From contig OZ242033.1 of the NCBI GenBank assembly GCA_965205155.1, positions 248,001-312,000 of the forward strand: a stretch of DNA of 64,000 nt, given 5' to 3'. The notes under the pieces are model-generated. The model searched no databases, was not told the DNA's origin, and saw only the letters and a list, made by a program, of their open reading frames with translations. A program made the position numbers and the translations under genes. This DNA is from Aldehydirespirator sp965205155. GTDB taxonomy: Bacteria > Actinomycetota > Acidimicrobiia > Acidimicrobiales > Aldehydirespiratoraceae. Each line of letters starts with the position of its first letter. Position 1 is the first letter of the stretch. Of the stretch, positions 33,233 through 42,003 are shown piece by piece.

Positions 33233-34207
33233 TCACCGGGCCAGCCATTCCAAGTAGTCGGCCACGGCCCGGCCCATCGGGTACTCCACCTTGTAGGAGA
33301 GGTCGCGGCGCGACGCGGTCAAGTCCATGGGGCTGGTCGGGTTGCCGTACTTGGTCATCGAGTCCTCTTGGGTGACCTCGAGGTCGATCGGGCGGCCCGC
33401 GGCCTGCTCGATGAGCGAGATGACGGCCGCGATGGTGTGGAGCTCGCCCATGGTGGCGTTGTAGACCCGGTTGGGAACCTGGGGCGCGAAGGCCGCTCTG
33501 ACCAGGGCCTGGGCGCCGTCGACCGAGTAGGTGTAGTCCATGCCCTGGCGGTGCAGGTCCTGCTCGGCGATGCGGTAGGGGCGGGAGAAGTGGGCGCACT
33601 CGATGAGCTGCTTGAGGAGCTTGCTCGGACCGCCCCCGGGCACGCCGTGCCAGGGACCGAACACGCCGCCGAAGCGGACCACCGCGGTGTCGAGCCCGTA
33701 GGAGTCGGTGTAGTTGTGACACAGCCACTCCGAGGCCAGCTTCATCGAGGCGTACAGCGACGGCGGGTACTCGCTCACCACTCCGAGAGTGAAGTCCTCC
33801 ACCGTGTCGTCAGTGGGGGCCACGCGGCGGCGGCCCATCGTCACCACCGTCGAGCTGCAGAACACCACCCGCTGGAGGCCCGCCATCCGCGCCGCCTCCA
33901 AGACGTTGATGGTGCCCATGACGTTCACCCTCACACCGGCCACCGGGCGGGGGATCAGGTCCCGGGTCAGTAGCGACGCAGTGTGGATGATCCGGTCGAC
34001 GCCATGGGCCTCGACGGCACGAAGCAGGTCGCCGATGTCACCGATGTCGCCCTTGACCAGCTCCACCGAACCGGTGTCCAGCCGCTCGGCCAGGTTCCGC
34101 TCGCTGAAGGCGACGTCGTAGAGGACAGGCCGCTCACCCCGTTCGGCGACGATGCGGGCAGCAGCCAGCGAGCCGATCATCCCGGCGCCGGTGATCAGGG
34201 TGGTCAT
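33233..34207 (-). CDS. NAD-dependent epimerase/dehydratase family protein
   Basis: A 324-residue extended SDR protein. ITGAGMIGSLAAARIVAERG at residues 5-24 binds NAD, HTASLLTRD lies near 75, and the catalytic part is FCSSTVVTMGRRR followed by YPPSLYASMKLASEWL with YxxxK near 152-156. It is a paralogue of the protein at 18.3 kb, as seen in shared segments such as INVLEAARMAGLQRVVF. ATG at 34207 with AGGAAGG seven bases upstream. Divergent from the GntR regulator gene. Confidence 0.88.
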   Translation of the reverse strand: MTTLITGAGMIGSLAAARIVAERGERPVLYDVAFSERNLAERLDTGSVELVKGDIGDIGDLLRAVEAHGVDRIIHTASLLTRDLIPRPVAGVRVNVMGTINVLEAARMAGLQRVVFCSSTVVTMGRRRVAPTDDTVEDFTLGVVSEYPPSLYASMKLASEWLCHNYTDSYGLDTAVVRFGGVFGPWHGVPGGGPSKLLKQLIECAHFSRPYRIAEQDLHRQGMDYTYSVDGAQALVRAAFAPQVPNRVYNATMGELHTIAAVISLIEQAAGRPIDLEVTQEDSMTKYGNPTSPMDLTASRRDLSYKVEYPMGRAVADYLEWLAR

Positions 34208-34264
34208 CGCTCAGTTCCTTCCTGTACCCGCGGGGGTGCGGAGCGCGCCCGACTGTCTACCCGG

Positions 34265-34355
34265 CCCGATTGCGGAGCCTCTTATCGGAACCGCGGTCCG
34301 TGCCGGCATCGCACCAGCACGGCGGCTACTCCCGATTGCTCAGCTTCCTATCGGG
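34265..34355. promoter_or_regulatory. Twin inverted repeats before the GntR regulator gene
   Basis: CCGAT-N13-ATCGG at 34266-34288 and CCCGAT-N13-ATCGGG at 34331-34355 are two copies of one 23-25 bp unit, 66 bp apart, that also share TTGC, AGC and TC-TATCGG within the spacer. They lie in the divergent gap between the epimerase (start 34207) and the GntR-type gene (start 34402), the expected place for an autoregulatory operator. Confidence 0.6.
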
Positions 34356-34401
34356 ATCGTCGAACCTGTAGCATCGGCCCGCCAGAACGGAGGAATCGAT
34401 C

Positions 34402-35064
34402 TTGAGCGACAACGACGGCGAGCAGCCTCTGCGAGAGGTGGTGGCAGGCAAGCTTCGTTTGATGATTCTCGACGGCGAGTTGAAGCCGGGTCAGCGGCTG
34501 GTCGAAGGCCATCTCGCGGAGCGGCTGGGGGTGAGCCGCAACCCGGTGCGCGAGGCCATGCGCTCGCTGGAGGCGACCGGCCTGATCGAGGTGGTGCCCA
34601 GGCGGGGCGCCCACGTGAGCGCCATCGACAAGTGCGAGGTCCACCACATCCAGCAGATCAGGATCCTGGTGGAGGGGTACGCCGTCGAGCAGGCCGCCAC
34701 GATCCAGGATCCCGACGCCATCGAACGGATCCGCCAGTGCATGGAGGAGGGTCGCCAGGCCACCGAGCGGGGCGATGCGGTCACCGCGGCCGTATGCCAC
34801 CGGGATTTCCACATCGCGGTGGAAAGGGCGGCCGGAATCCCCTTCCTACAGCAGGTGCTCGACCCGCTCCGCCAGCAGACGGAGCTGGTGTTCTCGGTGG
34901 TGACCGACAGCCGCGGCGACATCACCTGGGAAGAGCACGAGGACATCTACAACGCCATCGCAGCCGGCGACGCCCCCCGGGCCCGTGAGATGAGCCGCAG
35001 GCACATCATGAACGCGCTGGAGTCGTTCCAGATGGCCCTCGAGCCGACCGCGGCAACCCCGTAG
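34402..35064 (+). CDS. GntR-family transcriptional regulator, FCD subfamily
   Basis: A 220-residue regulator. The N-terminal winged helix contains LVEGHLAERLGVSRNPVREAMRSLE residues, with the recognition helix around 35-50 (RNPVREAMR). The C-terminal FCD domain is all-helical with DFHIAVERAAG near 135 and a distal histidine pair expected to bind a metal and an organic acid. TTG at 34402 follows GGAGG with an eight-base spacer. FCD regulators typically control sugar-acid and carboxylate catabolism. It is the only classical transcription factor in the catabolic part of the window and thus a candidate for the GTATAC sites, though its own upstream repeats are of a different sequence. Confidence 0.9.
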   Translation: MSDNDGEQPLREVVAGKLRLMILDGELKPGQRLVEGHLAERLGVSRNPVREAMRSLEATGLIEVVPRRGAHVSAIDKCEVHHIQQIRILVEGYAVEQAATIQDPDAIERIRQCMEEGRQATERGDAVTAAVCHRDFHIAVERAAGIPFLQQVLDPLRQQTELVFSVVTDSRGDITWEEHEDIYNAIAAGDAPRAREMSRRHIMNALESFQMALEPTAATP

Positions 35065-37722
35065 TTGACGAGACGGCCGCTCGCAGCCCGCATCCGAGAT
35101 GAGGCCGGGCGGTGGCTGGCCGCCGACCCCGACCCCGACACCGCGGCCGAACTGCGAGGCCTGCTGGACGGCGATCCGGCTGAACTAGGGCGTCGCTTCA
35201 GCGGACGGCTCGCCTTCGGGACGGCCGGCATCCGGGGCCCGATGGGCGCGGGCCCGGCCCGCATGAACCGCGTGCTGGTGAGAATGGTGACCTCGGCCGT
35301 GGCCCAGCGACTGCTGCAGGACGGGCGACCGGACGGGGGCGTGATCGTGGGATACGACGCGCGCCACCGCAGCCGGGACTTCGCCAACGACGCGGCCCGG
35401 GTGCTGGCCGGGCACGGCATCGAGGTGAGGATGCTGCCGGAACCCTTGCCCACCCCGGTGCTGGCCTTCGCGGTCAAGCATCTCGACGCGGCGGCCGGCG
35501 TGATGGTGACCGCCAGCCACAACCCGCGCTCCGACAACGGCTACAAGGTCTACTGGCGGGGCGGCAGCCTGCTGGCCGCACCGGTCGACCGCGAGATCAG
35601 CCGGATCATCGACGGCGCCGCCCCGCCAGCCCCCGCCGAACTGGCCCCCGCCGGCGACCCCCTCATCGTGACCGCCGGAGGCGAGGTGGTGGAGGCCTAC
35701 CTCGACGCGGTGGCGGGTCTGCTGGCGCCGGGAGGGCCTCGCTCGGTCCGCATGGCCTACACACCGCTTCACGGGGTGGGGGCCGACACCTTCCTGCGGG
35801 CTCTGTCCCGAGCGGGGTTCGACCCGCCGCAGCTCGTGGCCGACCAGGCCGAACCCGACCCCGACTTCCCCACCACGCCGTTCCCCAACCCCGAGGAGAC
35901 CGGTGTCCTCGACCGGCTGCTGCAACTGGCCGCGGACACGGGTGCGGATGTCGCCCTGGCCCACGATCCCGACGCCGACCGGCTGGCGGTGGCCGTGCCC
36001 GATCAACGGCGGTGGCGGCTGCTGACCGGCGACGAGACGGGCTGCCTGCTGGCCGAGCACCTGCTCAGCCGGCCGGACCCGGGCACCGGTACCGACCCGG
36101 ACACCCGGAGGCGAAGACTGGTCATCAACACGGTGGTGTCGTCTCGCCTCCTGCCCCGGATCGCCGCCAGTCACCGCGCCGACTGGACCGAGACGCTCAC
36201 CGGCTTCAAGTGGATCATGAAGGCCCACTCGCAGCGGCCCGGCCACGACCTGGTGCTGGGCTATGAGGATGCTCTCGGCTACGCCGTGGGCGAGGCGGTC
36301 GGCGACAAGGACGGCATCGGCGCGGCCCTGGCCATGGCCGAGCTCGTCGCCCACCTGAAGACCGGGGGAAGGACTCTGCTCGACCTGCTCGACGACCTGC
36401 ACCGCCGCCATGGCGCGCACGCCACCGGGCAGCGCTCGATCCGCTTCGAGTCGACCTCGGCCGACGACCGGCCGATGGCCCGGGCCATGGACGCCCTGCG
36501 CACGGCTCCACCGCCGGAGCTGGCCGGAGCCGCGGTGACCGCGGTACATGACCTCTCCGGCGGAACGGAGCACCTGCCGCCGGCCGACGTGGTGGTGCTC
36601 GAGCTCTACGGAGCCGAAGCCAGGGTGATCGTCAGGCCCAGCGGGACAGAGCCGAAGATGAAGGTGTATGCCGAGGCCGTCGTCGAGTCGACCGGAGCGG
36701 ACGGTGGTGGCCGGTTGCGCGCCGCGCGGGTAGAGGCCCGGACACGGATCGCGGAGCTCCTCGACGCCACCGTGCGGCATGTGGCCGATCCCGAGCGGCA
36801 CGGGCCCGACCGCGTCGCGACGGCAGCAGCCGCGCCGGTCACAGGCAAGACTGCCCCCCTGATGCGTGGCGCAGAACCCTCCGAAGAGTCCAGGATCGGC
36901 GACCTGCGGACGGCGGACGACCTGCCGAGGGCGGACGACCTGCGGCTGGTGGACGACCTGCCGAGGGCGGACGACCTGCGGCTGGTGGTGGGCTGCACCG
37001 ACCTGACCACCCTCGAGGGCGACGACACACCGGGGCGCATCCGGGCGCTCTGCTCGCAGGCGCTGCGCCCCGATCCGGCCGATCCGACCGTGGGGCCGGT
37101 GGCCGCGGTGTGCGTGTACCCCGCGCTGGCCCCGCTGGCCGCCGAGCTGCTGGCGGGCACCCCGGTGGCGGTGGCCAGCGTGGCCGGAGCCTTCCCGAGC
37201 GGCCTGTCGCCCCTGGAGGTGAAGGTGGCCGAAGTCCGGGCCGCGGTGGCCGCCGGCGCCACCGAGATCGACACCGTGCTGAACCGCTCCGCCTTCCTCT
37301 CCGGCCGCCCCGATGTGGCCGCGGCGGAGCTGCGGGCCCTGAAGGAGGCGGCGGGCCGAGCCCACTTCAAGGTGATCCTCGAGGTCTGCGAACTCGGCTC
37401 GGCCGGCGCGATCGCCGAAGCGACCCGGCTGGCCGTAGACGCCGGAGCCGACATGGTCAAGACCTCCACCGGCAAGGGCGCTTCGGGCGCATCACCCGAG
37501 GCTGTGCTGACAATGGCCCAGACCGTTGCCGAGCACCGCGCCGCCGGAGGGCGCCCGGTGGGCCTGAAGATTGCCGGGGGTGTGCGCACCGCCGACGAGG
37601 CCATCGGGTACGTCGACCTGGTGCGCTCCGTGCTGGGCACCGAGTGGCTCACCCCCGAACGCCTCCGCTTCGGCGCCTCCAGCCTGCTGGGCAACGTGGT
37701 AGCCGCCCTAGCCGCGGCCTAG
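35065..37722 (+). CDS. Fusion of phosphoglucomutase/phosphopentomutase-type mutase and deoxyribose-phosphate aldolase
   Basis: An 885-residue two-enzyme fusion. Residues 1 to about 575 are an alpha-D-phosphohexomutase-family enzyme: FGTAGIRGPMGAG near 50, the phosphoserine loop TASHNPRSDNGYK near 148, the metal site DPDADRLAV near 301 and RPSGTEPKMKVY near 523. This FGTAGIRG form resembles the PGM2-like branch, some of whose members are phosphopentomutases. After an 80-residue linker with a 12-residue tandem repeat, residues 640-885 are DeoC: GCTDLT, EIDTVLNRSAFLSG, the Schiff-base lysine in VKTSTGKG near 797 and LKIAGGVRT near 834. The combination would convert (deoxy)ribose 1-phosphate to the 5-phosphate and then cleave it. 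TTG start immediately after the regulator stop. Both halves look intact. Confidence 0.88.
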   Translation: MTRRPLAARIRDEAGRWLAADPDPDTAAELRGLLDGDPAELGRRFSGRLAFGTAGIRGPMGAGPARMNRVLVRMVTSAVAQRLLQDGRPDGGVIVGYDARHRSRDFANDAARVLAGHGIEVRMLPEPLPTPVLAFAVKHLDAAAGVMVTASHNPRSDNGYKVYWRGGSLLAAPVDREISRIIDGAAPPAPAELAPAGDPLIVTAGGEVVEAYLDAVAGLLAPGGPRSVRMAYTPLHGVGADTFLRALSRAGFDPPQLVADQAEPDPDFPTTPFPNPEETGVLDRLLQLAADTGADVALAHDPDADRLAVAVPDQRRWRLLTGDETGCLLAEHLLSRPDPGTGTDPDTRRRRLVINTVVSSRLLPRIAASHRADWTETLTGFKWIMKAHSQRPGHDLVLGYEDALGYAVGEAVGDKDGIGAALAMAELVAHLKTGGRTLLDLLDDLHRRHGAHATGQRSIRFESTSADDRPMARAMDALRTAPPPELAGAAVTAVHDLSGGTEHLPPADVVVLELYGAEARVIVRPSGTEPKMKVYAEAVVESTGADGGGRLRAARVEARTRIAELLDATVRHVADPERHGPDRVATAAAAPVTGKTAPLMRGAEPSEESRIGDLRTADDLPRADDLRLVDDLPRADDLRLVVGCTDLTTLEGDDTPGRIRALCSQALRPDPADPTVGPVAAVCVYPALAPLAAELLAGTPVAVASVAGAFPSGLSPLEVKVAEVRAAVAAGATEIDTVLNRSAFLSGRPDVAAAELRALKEAAGRAHFKVILEVCELGSAGAIAEATRLAVDAGADMVKTSTGKGASGASPEAVLTMAQTVAEHRAAGGRPVGLKIAGGVRTADEAIGYVDLVRSVLGTEWLTPERLRFGASSLLGNVVAALAAA
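36916..36987 (+). repeat. 36-bp tandem repeat encoding the interdomain linker
   Basis: Two exact 36-base units at 36916-36951 and 36952-36987, preceded by a partial unit. They encode DDLPRADDLRLV twice. The repeat lies precisely between the mutase and aldolase domains, suggesting the linker grew by slippage or was extended after a gene fusion. Confidence 0.8.
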
Positions 37723-37763
37723 CCGGGTCCAGTGGGGCATAATTCGGCGTCGGGGAGGACCGT

Positions 37764-38831
37764 ATGACTGAGCCGGTAGCGGCGGTAGAGATCGACGGCG
37801 TCACCAAGCGATTCGACGACGTGGTCGCGGTCGACAACGTCGACCTCGCCATCGACGACGGGGAGTTCTTCGCCCTGCTCGGGCCCTCGGGCTGCGGCAA
37901 GACCACCACCCTGCGCATGATCGCCGGGCTCGACCTGCCGAGCGAGGGCAGCCTGCGCATCTTCGGTGAGGAGGTCGGGACGGCACCGCCCGACCGGAGG
38001 CCGGTCAACACGGTGTTCCAGGCCTACGCCCTGTTCCCCCACATGACGGTCCGCCAGAACATCGAGTTCGGTCTACGCATGCGGCGGGTGAAGGATCCCC
38101 AACTCTCGGAGCGGGTGGCCGAGGCCATCGGAATGGTGCGTCTCGCAGGGATGGAGGACCGCAGGCCCGACCAGCTCTCCGGCGGCCAGCAGCAGCGGGT
38201 GGCCCTGGCCAGGGCGCTGGTCAATCAACCCAAGGTGCTGCTGCTGGACGAGCCTCTCGGGGCGCTCGACCTCAAGCTTCGCCAGGAGATGCAACAGGAG
38301 TTGAAGGCCCTGCAGCGCACCGTCGGCATCACCTTCGTGTTCGTCACCCACGACCAGGAGGAGGCCCTCGCCATGAGCGAGCGGATCGGGGTGATGTCGG
38401 AGGGCCGCCTGCTTCAGGTCGGCACCCCCCGGGAGATCTACGAGCGGCCGTCCAGCCGGTTCGTGGCCGACTTCATCGGACGTACCAACCTCATCGAGGC
38501 CACAGTGGAGTCAGCGGGCACGGTGCGTCTCGCCAACGGCGTGGTAATCGAGGCGGACACCTCAGCCCCGTCAGGCTCCGGAGTCGCCGTCAGCCTCCGG
38601 CCCGAGCGCATCCGCGTGCAGCCTCGGGGCGCGACGGGCGCGGACGGCGGCAGCCTCGACGGCAAGGTGGGCGACGTCACCTACCTCGGCCACGCCGTGG
38701 TGTACTCGGTCACGGCGGGCCCGACATCCATCGAGGTGCGCAGCGAGGGCGAGATCGGCGAGCCCTTCGCGGTAGGTGACGAGGTGACCGTCAGCTGGGA
38801 CCACGGCGCCGCCGCGGTGATCGCGGAATAG
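37764..38831 (+). CDS. potA: Polyamine-type ABC transporter ATP-binding protein
   Basis: A 355-residue ATPase with Walker A GPSGCGKTT near residue 40, Q-loop FQAYALFPHMTV near 85, signature LSGGQQQRV near 138, Walker B LLLDEPLGALD near 158 and VTHDQEEALAMS. A C-terminal TOBE-type domain follows (VSLRPERIRV near 275). This is the PotA/FbpC class that energises spermidine/putrescine importers. ATG at 37764 has GGGAGG six bases upstream. First gene of a complete four-gene transporter. Confidence 0.92.
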   Translation: MTEPVAAVEIDGVTKRFDDVVAVDNVDLAIDDGEFFALLGPSGCGKTTTLRMIAGLDLPSEGSLRIFGEEVGTAPPDRRPVNTVFQAYALFPHMTVRQNIEFGLRMRRVKDPQLSERVAEAIGMVRLAGMEDRRPDQLSGGQQQRVALARALVNQPKVLLLDEPLGALDLKLRQEMQQELKALQRTVGITFVFVTHDQEEALAMSERIGVMSEGRLLQVGTPREIYERPSSRFVADFIGRTNLIEATVESAGTVRLANGVVIEADTSAPSGSGVAVSLRPERIRVQPRGATGADGGSLDGKVGDVTYLGHAVVYSVTAGPTSIEVRSEGEIGEPFAVGDEVTVSWDHGAAAVIAE

Positions 38832-38837
38832 TCGAGA

Positions 38838-39809
38838 ATGCCGACCAGCGGCCGATCCTCGGTGGGTGCCCCAGCCTCCGGAGAGGCGGCTGCCGCGCAG
38901 GCGCGACGCCGGCAGGGGATGTTCCTCGCCTCTCCCGGAGCCCTGTACCTGCTGATCTTCTTCGTGATCCCGCTCGGCCTGATCTCGGTCTACTCCTTCG
39001 CCACCCGCACCTCCACCGGCCGGACATCGCTGAGCGGCTGGAATGTCGAGTCCTACGAGGCCATCGGCGACGAGATCATCCTGGGCATCATCGGACGGTC
39101 GGCGTGGCTGGCCACCCTCACCACCGTGCTGTGCGTGGCGGTGGGGTATCCCTTCGCTTACTACATCGCGACCCGGCCGCGGCACGTGCGGGCCGTGTTG
39201 CTGGTGCTGGTGATGATCCCGTTCTGGACCAACGCGCTGGTGAGGGTCTTCGCCATCCGCTTCCTCCTCGGGTCGAACGGGCCCGCCTCCGCGCTCAGCG
39301 AGAGCCTGGGCTTCGGGACGTTCCGGATCCTGTTCACACCCACCGCAGTGACGATCGGGATGGTCTACAGCTTCCTCACGTTCATGGTGCTGCCCCTGTA
39401 CGTGGCGCTGGAGCGAATGGACTGGAGCCTCACCGAGGCGGCCCGGGATCTGTACGCCAGCGGCGCGAAGGCGTTCTGGAAGGTCACCCTGCCCCTCACC
39501 AAGTCGGGGATCGTGGCCGGATGCGTGCTGGTCTTCGTTCCCAGCTTCGGCTCCTACGTGGTCCCCGACATCCTGGGCGGGGCCAAGACCCTGCTGATCG
39601 GCTCGTACATCGCCCGCCAGTTCCGCGACGCCCGCAACTGGCCGCTCGGGGCGGCGCTCAGCGTGCTGCTGATCGTTGCCATGCTGGTGGCCGTCGCCCT
39701 GAACCAGAGATCGGGCAGCGGCGCCGAGGACTCCGGTCGTCCGCGCGCCCGAAGGCGGGAGGGCGCCGCTGACGAGGCCGAGCCCGCCGCGGCGGCGGTG
39801 GCGTCGTGA
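38838..39809 (+). CDS. potB: Polyamine-type ABC transporter permease 1
   Basis: A 323-residue membrane protein with about six helices and the EAA loop EAARDLYASGAKAFWKVTLP near residue 200. Position between the ATPase and the second permease and the LIFFVIPLGLISVYSF start identify the PotB/PotH class. The N-terminal 30 residues are Ala/Arg-rich and probably cytoplasmic. Six bases after potA; its stop overlaps the GTG of potC. Confidence 0.9.
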   Translation: MPTSGRSSVGAPASGEAAAAQARRRQGMFLASPGALYLLIFFVIPLGLISVYSFATRTSTGRTSLSGWNVESYEAIGDEIILGIIGRSAWLATLTTVLCVAVGYPFAYYIATRPRHVRAVLLVLVMIPFWTNALVRVFAIRFLLGSNGPASALSESLGFGTFRILFTPTAVTIGMVYSFLTFMVLPLYVALERMDWSLTEAARDLYASGAKAFWKVTLPLTKSGIVAGCVLVFVPSFGSYVVPDILGGAKTLLIGSYIARQFRDARNWPLGAALSVLLIVAMLVAVALNQRSGSGAEDSGRPRARRREGAADEAEPAAAAVAS

Positions 39810-40660
39810 GCGGCCTCGTCGAGACCGGTCTCGGGCGGCGTACCCGGCGCTGGCTGGCCGGTTGGGCCTGGATGGTCTTCGCCTTCCTGTACGTGCCCAT
39901 CGTCGTGCTGGTGGTGTTCTCGTTCAACGCCTCGGCGCGGGTGAACATCTGGGGAGGCTTCTCCTTCCAGTGGTACGGAGAGGCGCTGCGCAACGACGTG
40001 ATCACCTCGGCCATACGGGTGTCGCTCATCGTGGCCCTGGTGTCCACCGTCGTGTCGGTGGTGCTGGGCACCGCGGTGGCCCTCGCTCTCGACCGCTACC
40101 GGTTCCGGGGCCGCCGCGCCCTCGACGGCACCGTTTATCTGCCCATCGTGATCCCGGACATCACGATGGCGGTGATGCTGCTGGTGTTCTTCGCCGAGGC
40201 GTTCAAGTTCATCGACTCCTTCGGGCCGAGGTTCACGCTCGGCATCTCGACCGTCGCCCTGTCGCACATCGCGTTCAACATCTCGTTCGTGTGCGTGGTG
40301 GTGCGGGCCAGGCTCGACCAGTTCGACCGGACACTGGAGGAGGCCGCCCGCGACCTGTACGCGACGGGGTGGCAGACGTTCAGGAGGGTCACCCTGCCGC
40401 TGATCATGCCCGGCGTCGCGGCCGGCGGACTGCTGGCGCTGACCCTGTCACTCGACGATGTCGTGATCTCGGCCTTCGTGTCCGGTCCGGGCTCGACCAC
40501 CCTTCCGGTGTACGTGTTCAGCAGCATCCGCCGGGGCGTAACGCCCGAGCTGAACGCCATCTCCACGCTTATGCTCACTGCGTCGATCGCGCTGGTGCTG
40601 GCGTCGTTGGCCATGCAACGCCGCCGAGCCAGCGCATCGCAACAGACCCAGATTCTATAG
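39806..40660 (+). CDS. potC: Polyamine-type ABC transporter permease 2
   Basis: A 284-residue permease with six predicted helices, FAFLYVPIVVLVVFSFNAS near residue 20 (typical of PotC/PotI) and the EAA loop EAARDLYATGWQTFRRVTLP near 180. GTG at 39806 overlaps the potB stop by four bases. Followed 50 bases later by the binding-protein gene. Confidence 0.9.
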   Translation: MSGLVETGLGRRTRRWLAGWAWMVFAFLYVPIVVLVVFSFNASARVNIWGGFSFQWYGEALRNDVITSAIRVSLIVALVSTVVSVVLGTAVALALDRYRFRGRRALDGTVYLPIVIPDITMAVMLLVFFAEAFKFIDSFGPRFTLGISTVALSHIAFNISFVCVVVRARLDQFDRTLEEAARDLYATGWQTFRRVTLPLIMPGVAAGGLLALTLSLDDVVISAFVSGPGSTTLPVYVFSSIRRGVTPELNAISTLMLTASIALVLASLAMQRRRASASQQTQIL

Positions 40661-40710
40661 TACCTATCAGATGCTAGGCTCCATGACGGAGTTCTCGAGG
40701 GGAGGAACCC

Positions 40711-41946
40711 ATGACTAGAGCAAGAAGCGCCACCCCAAGGTGGCAGCCACGCAGAAGCCGCCTCATCCTGACGGCGGCGATCGTCGGTGTCGCCGGCCTG
40801 CTGGCCGCAGCCTGCGGTGACGACGAACCGGACACCCCGACCGCGGCCGAAGCACCGGCCACCACCGCAGCCCCGGCCGAGGAGCCGGCCACCACCGCAG
40901 CCCCGGCCGAAGAACTGACTGGAGCGGCGGCCTGCGGTCCCGGTGAGACCGACGGCGACCTGGCCTTCTACAACTGGGCCGAGTACATCGACGACGAGCT
41001 GCTCGCCGCGTTCGAGGAGGAGACCGGCATCAACGTCGAGTACACGACCTACGAGTCCAACGAGGAGATGCTCACGAAGGTCGAGTCGGGTGCGGCCATC
41101 TTCGACCTGGTGGTGCCCTCGGACTACATGGTCGACACGATGCGCCGTGAGGGGCTGCTGCTGGAGCTGAACTTCGACGCCATACCCAACGCGGCCAACA
41201 TCGCCCCCGAGTTCGCCAACCCGCCCTTCGACCCCGAACACAAGTACAGCGTGGCCTACCAGTGGGGCACCACCGGCATCGGCATGAGCTACGAGGTGCT
41301 GGACATGCTGGGCGAGTCCACCTGGGCGGTGATCTTCGATCCCGAGACCGCTGCACTGGTGCCCGGGAGCATCTCGATGCTCGACGACGCCCCCGAGACC
41401 GTGTCGGCCGCGCTCAAGTACCTCGGCTACAGCATCGAGGACGTGATCAACAACCGGAACGAGGACGCGGTGCGCGAGGCCGGCGAGCTGCTGAGGGCCA
41501 CCAACGACCGGCTGCTCAAGTACGACTCGGTCACCTTCGGCGACGACCTAGTCAACGGCGAGGTGGACGTGGCCCACGGGTGGAGCGGCGGGTTCGCCCT
41601 GTCGATCGACGAGGCCGACGCCTACGAGACCCACGTCTACACCATCCCGGCCGAGGGCGGGGTCCGCTGGGTTGACAACATGGCCATACCCCACAACGCC
41701 GACAACATCTGCTCGGCGCATGCCATGATCAACTTCCTCACCGACGCCGAGAACGGCGCCACGCTGACCAACTGGACCTTCTACGCCAGCCCCAATTCAG
41801 CGTCCACGCCGTACATCGACAGCGAGATCCTGGAGGACCCGGGCATCTACCCGCCGCCGGAGATCGACGCCCGGCTCGAGCTGATCCCCCACGCAGGCGA
41901 CATGGCCCTGCTGATCCAGGACATGCACACCCAGGCCAAGAGCTAG
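40711..41946 (+). CDS. potD: Polyamine-type extracellular solute-binding lipoprotein
   Basis: A 411-residue binding protein. An arginine-rich start, a hydrophobic segment and the lipobox LAAAC at about residue 35 mark a lipoprotein. A linker with the repeat PATTAAPAEE twice precedes the ligand domain, which opens LAFYNWAEYIDDELLAAFEE as in PotD/PotF and has FDLVVPSDYMVDTM and YQWGTTGIGMSYEV. GGGGAGG lies before the ATG. A complex hairpin follows the gene. Spermidine or putrescine is the family expectation; other amines or opines are possible. Confidence 0.9.
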   Translation: MTRARSATPRWQPRRSRLILTAAIVGVAGLLAAACGDDEPDTPTAAEAPATTAAPAEEPATTAAPAEELTGAAACGPGETDGDLAFYNWAEYIDDELLAAFEEETGINVEYTTYESNEEMLTKVESGAAIFDLVVPSDYMVDTMRREGLLLELNFDAIPNAANIAPEFANPPFDPEHKYSVAYQWGTTGIGMSYEVLDMLGESTWAVIFDPETAALVPGSISMLDDAPETVSAALKYLGYSIEDVINNRNEDAVREAGELLRATNDRLLKYDSVTFGDDLVNGEVDVAHGWSGGFALSIDEADAYETHVYTIPAEGGVRWVDNMAIPHNADNICSAHAMINFLTDAENGATLTNWTFYASPNSASTPYIDSEILEDPGIYPPPEIDARLELIPHAGDMALLIQDMHTQAKS

Positions 41947-41964
41947 CCCTCAAGCTCGATCCGG

Positions 41965-41995
41965 CCGGGACATCCCTGCAAGAGGGGTGTCCCGG
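41965..41995. terminator. Hairpin terminator between convergent genes
   Basis: A 12-bp stem (CCGGGACATCCC with GGGGTGTCCCGG, one T-G wobble) and a seven-base loop lies between the potD stop (41946) and the enoyl-CoA hydratase stop (42004). Position between convergent genes suggests it ends both transcripts. No U tract. Confidence 0.75.
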
Positions 41996-42003
41996 TCGGC
42001 GCG

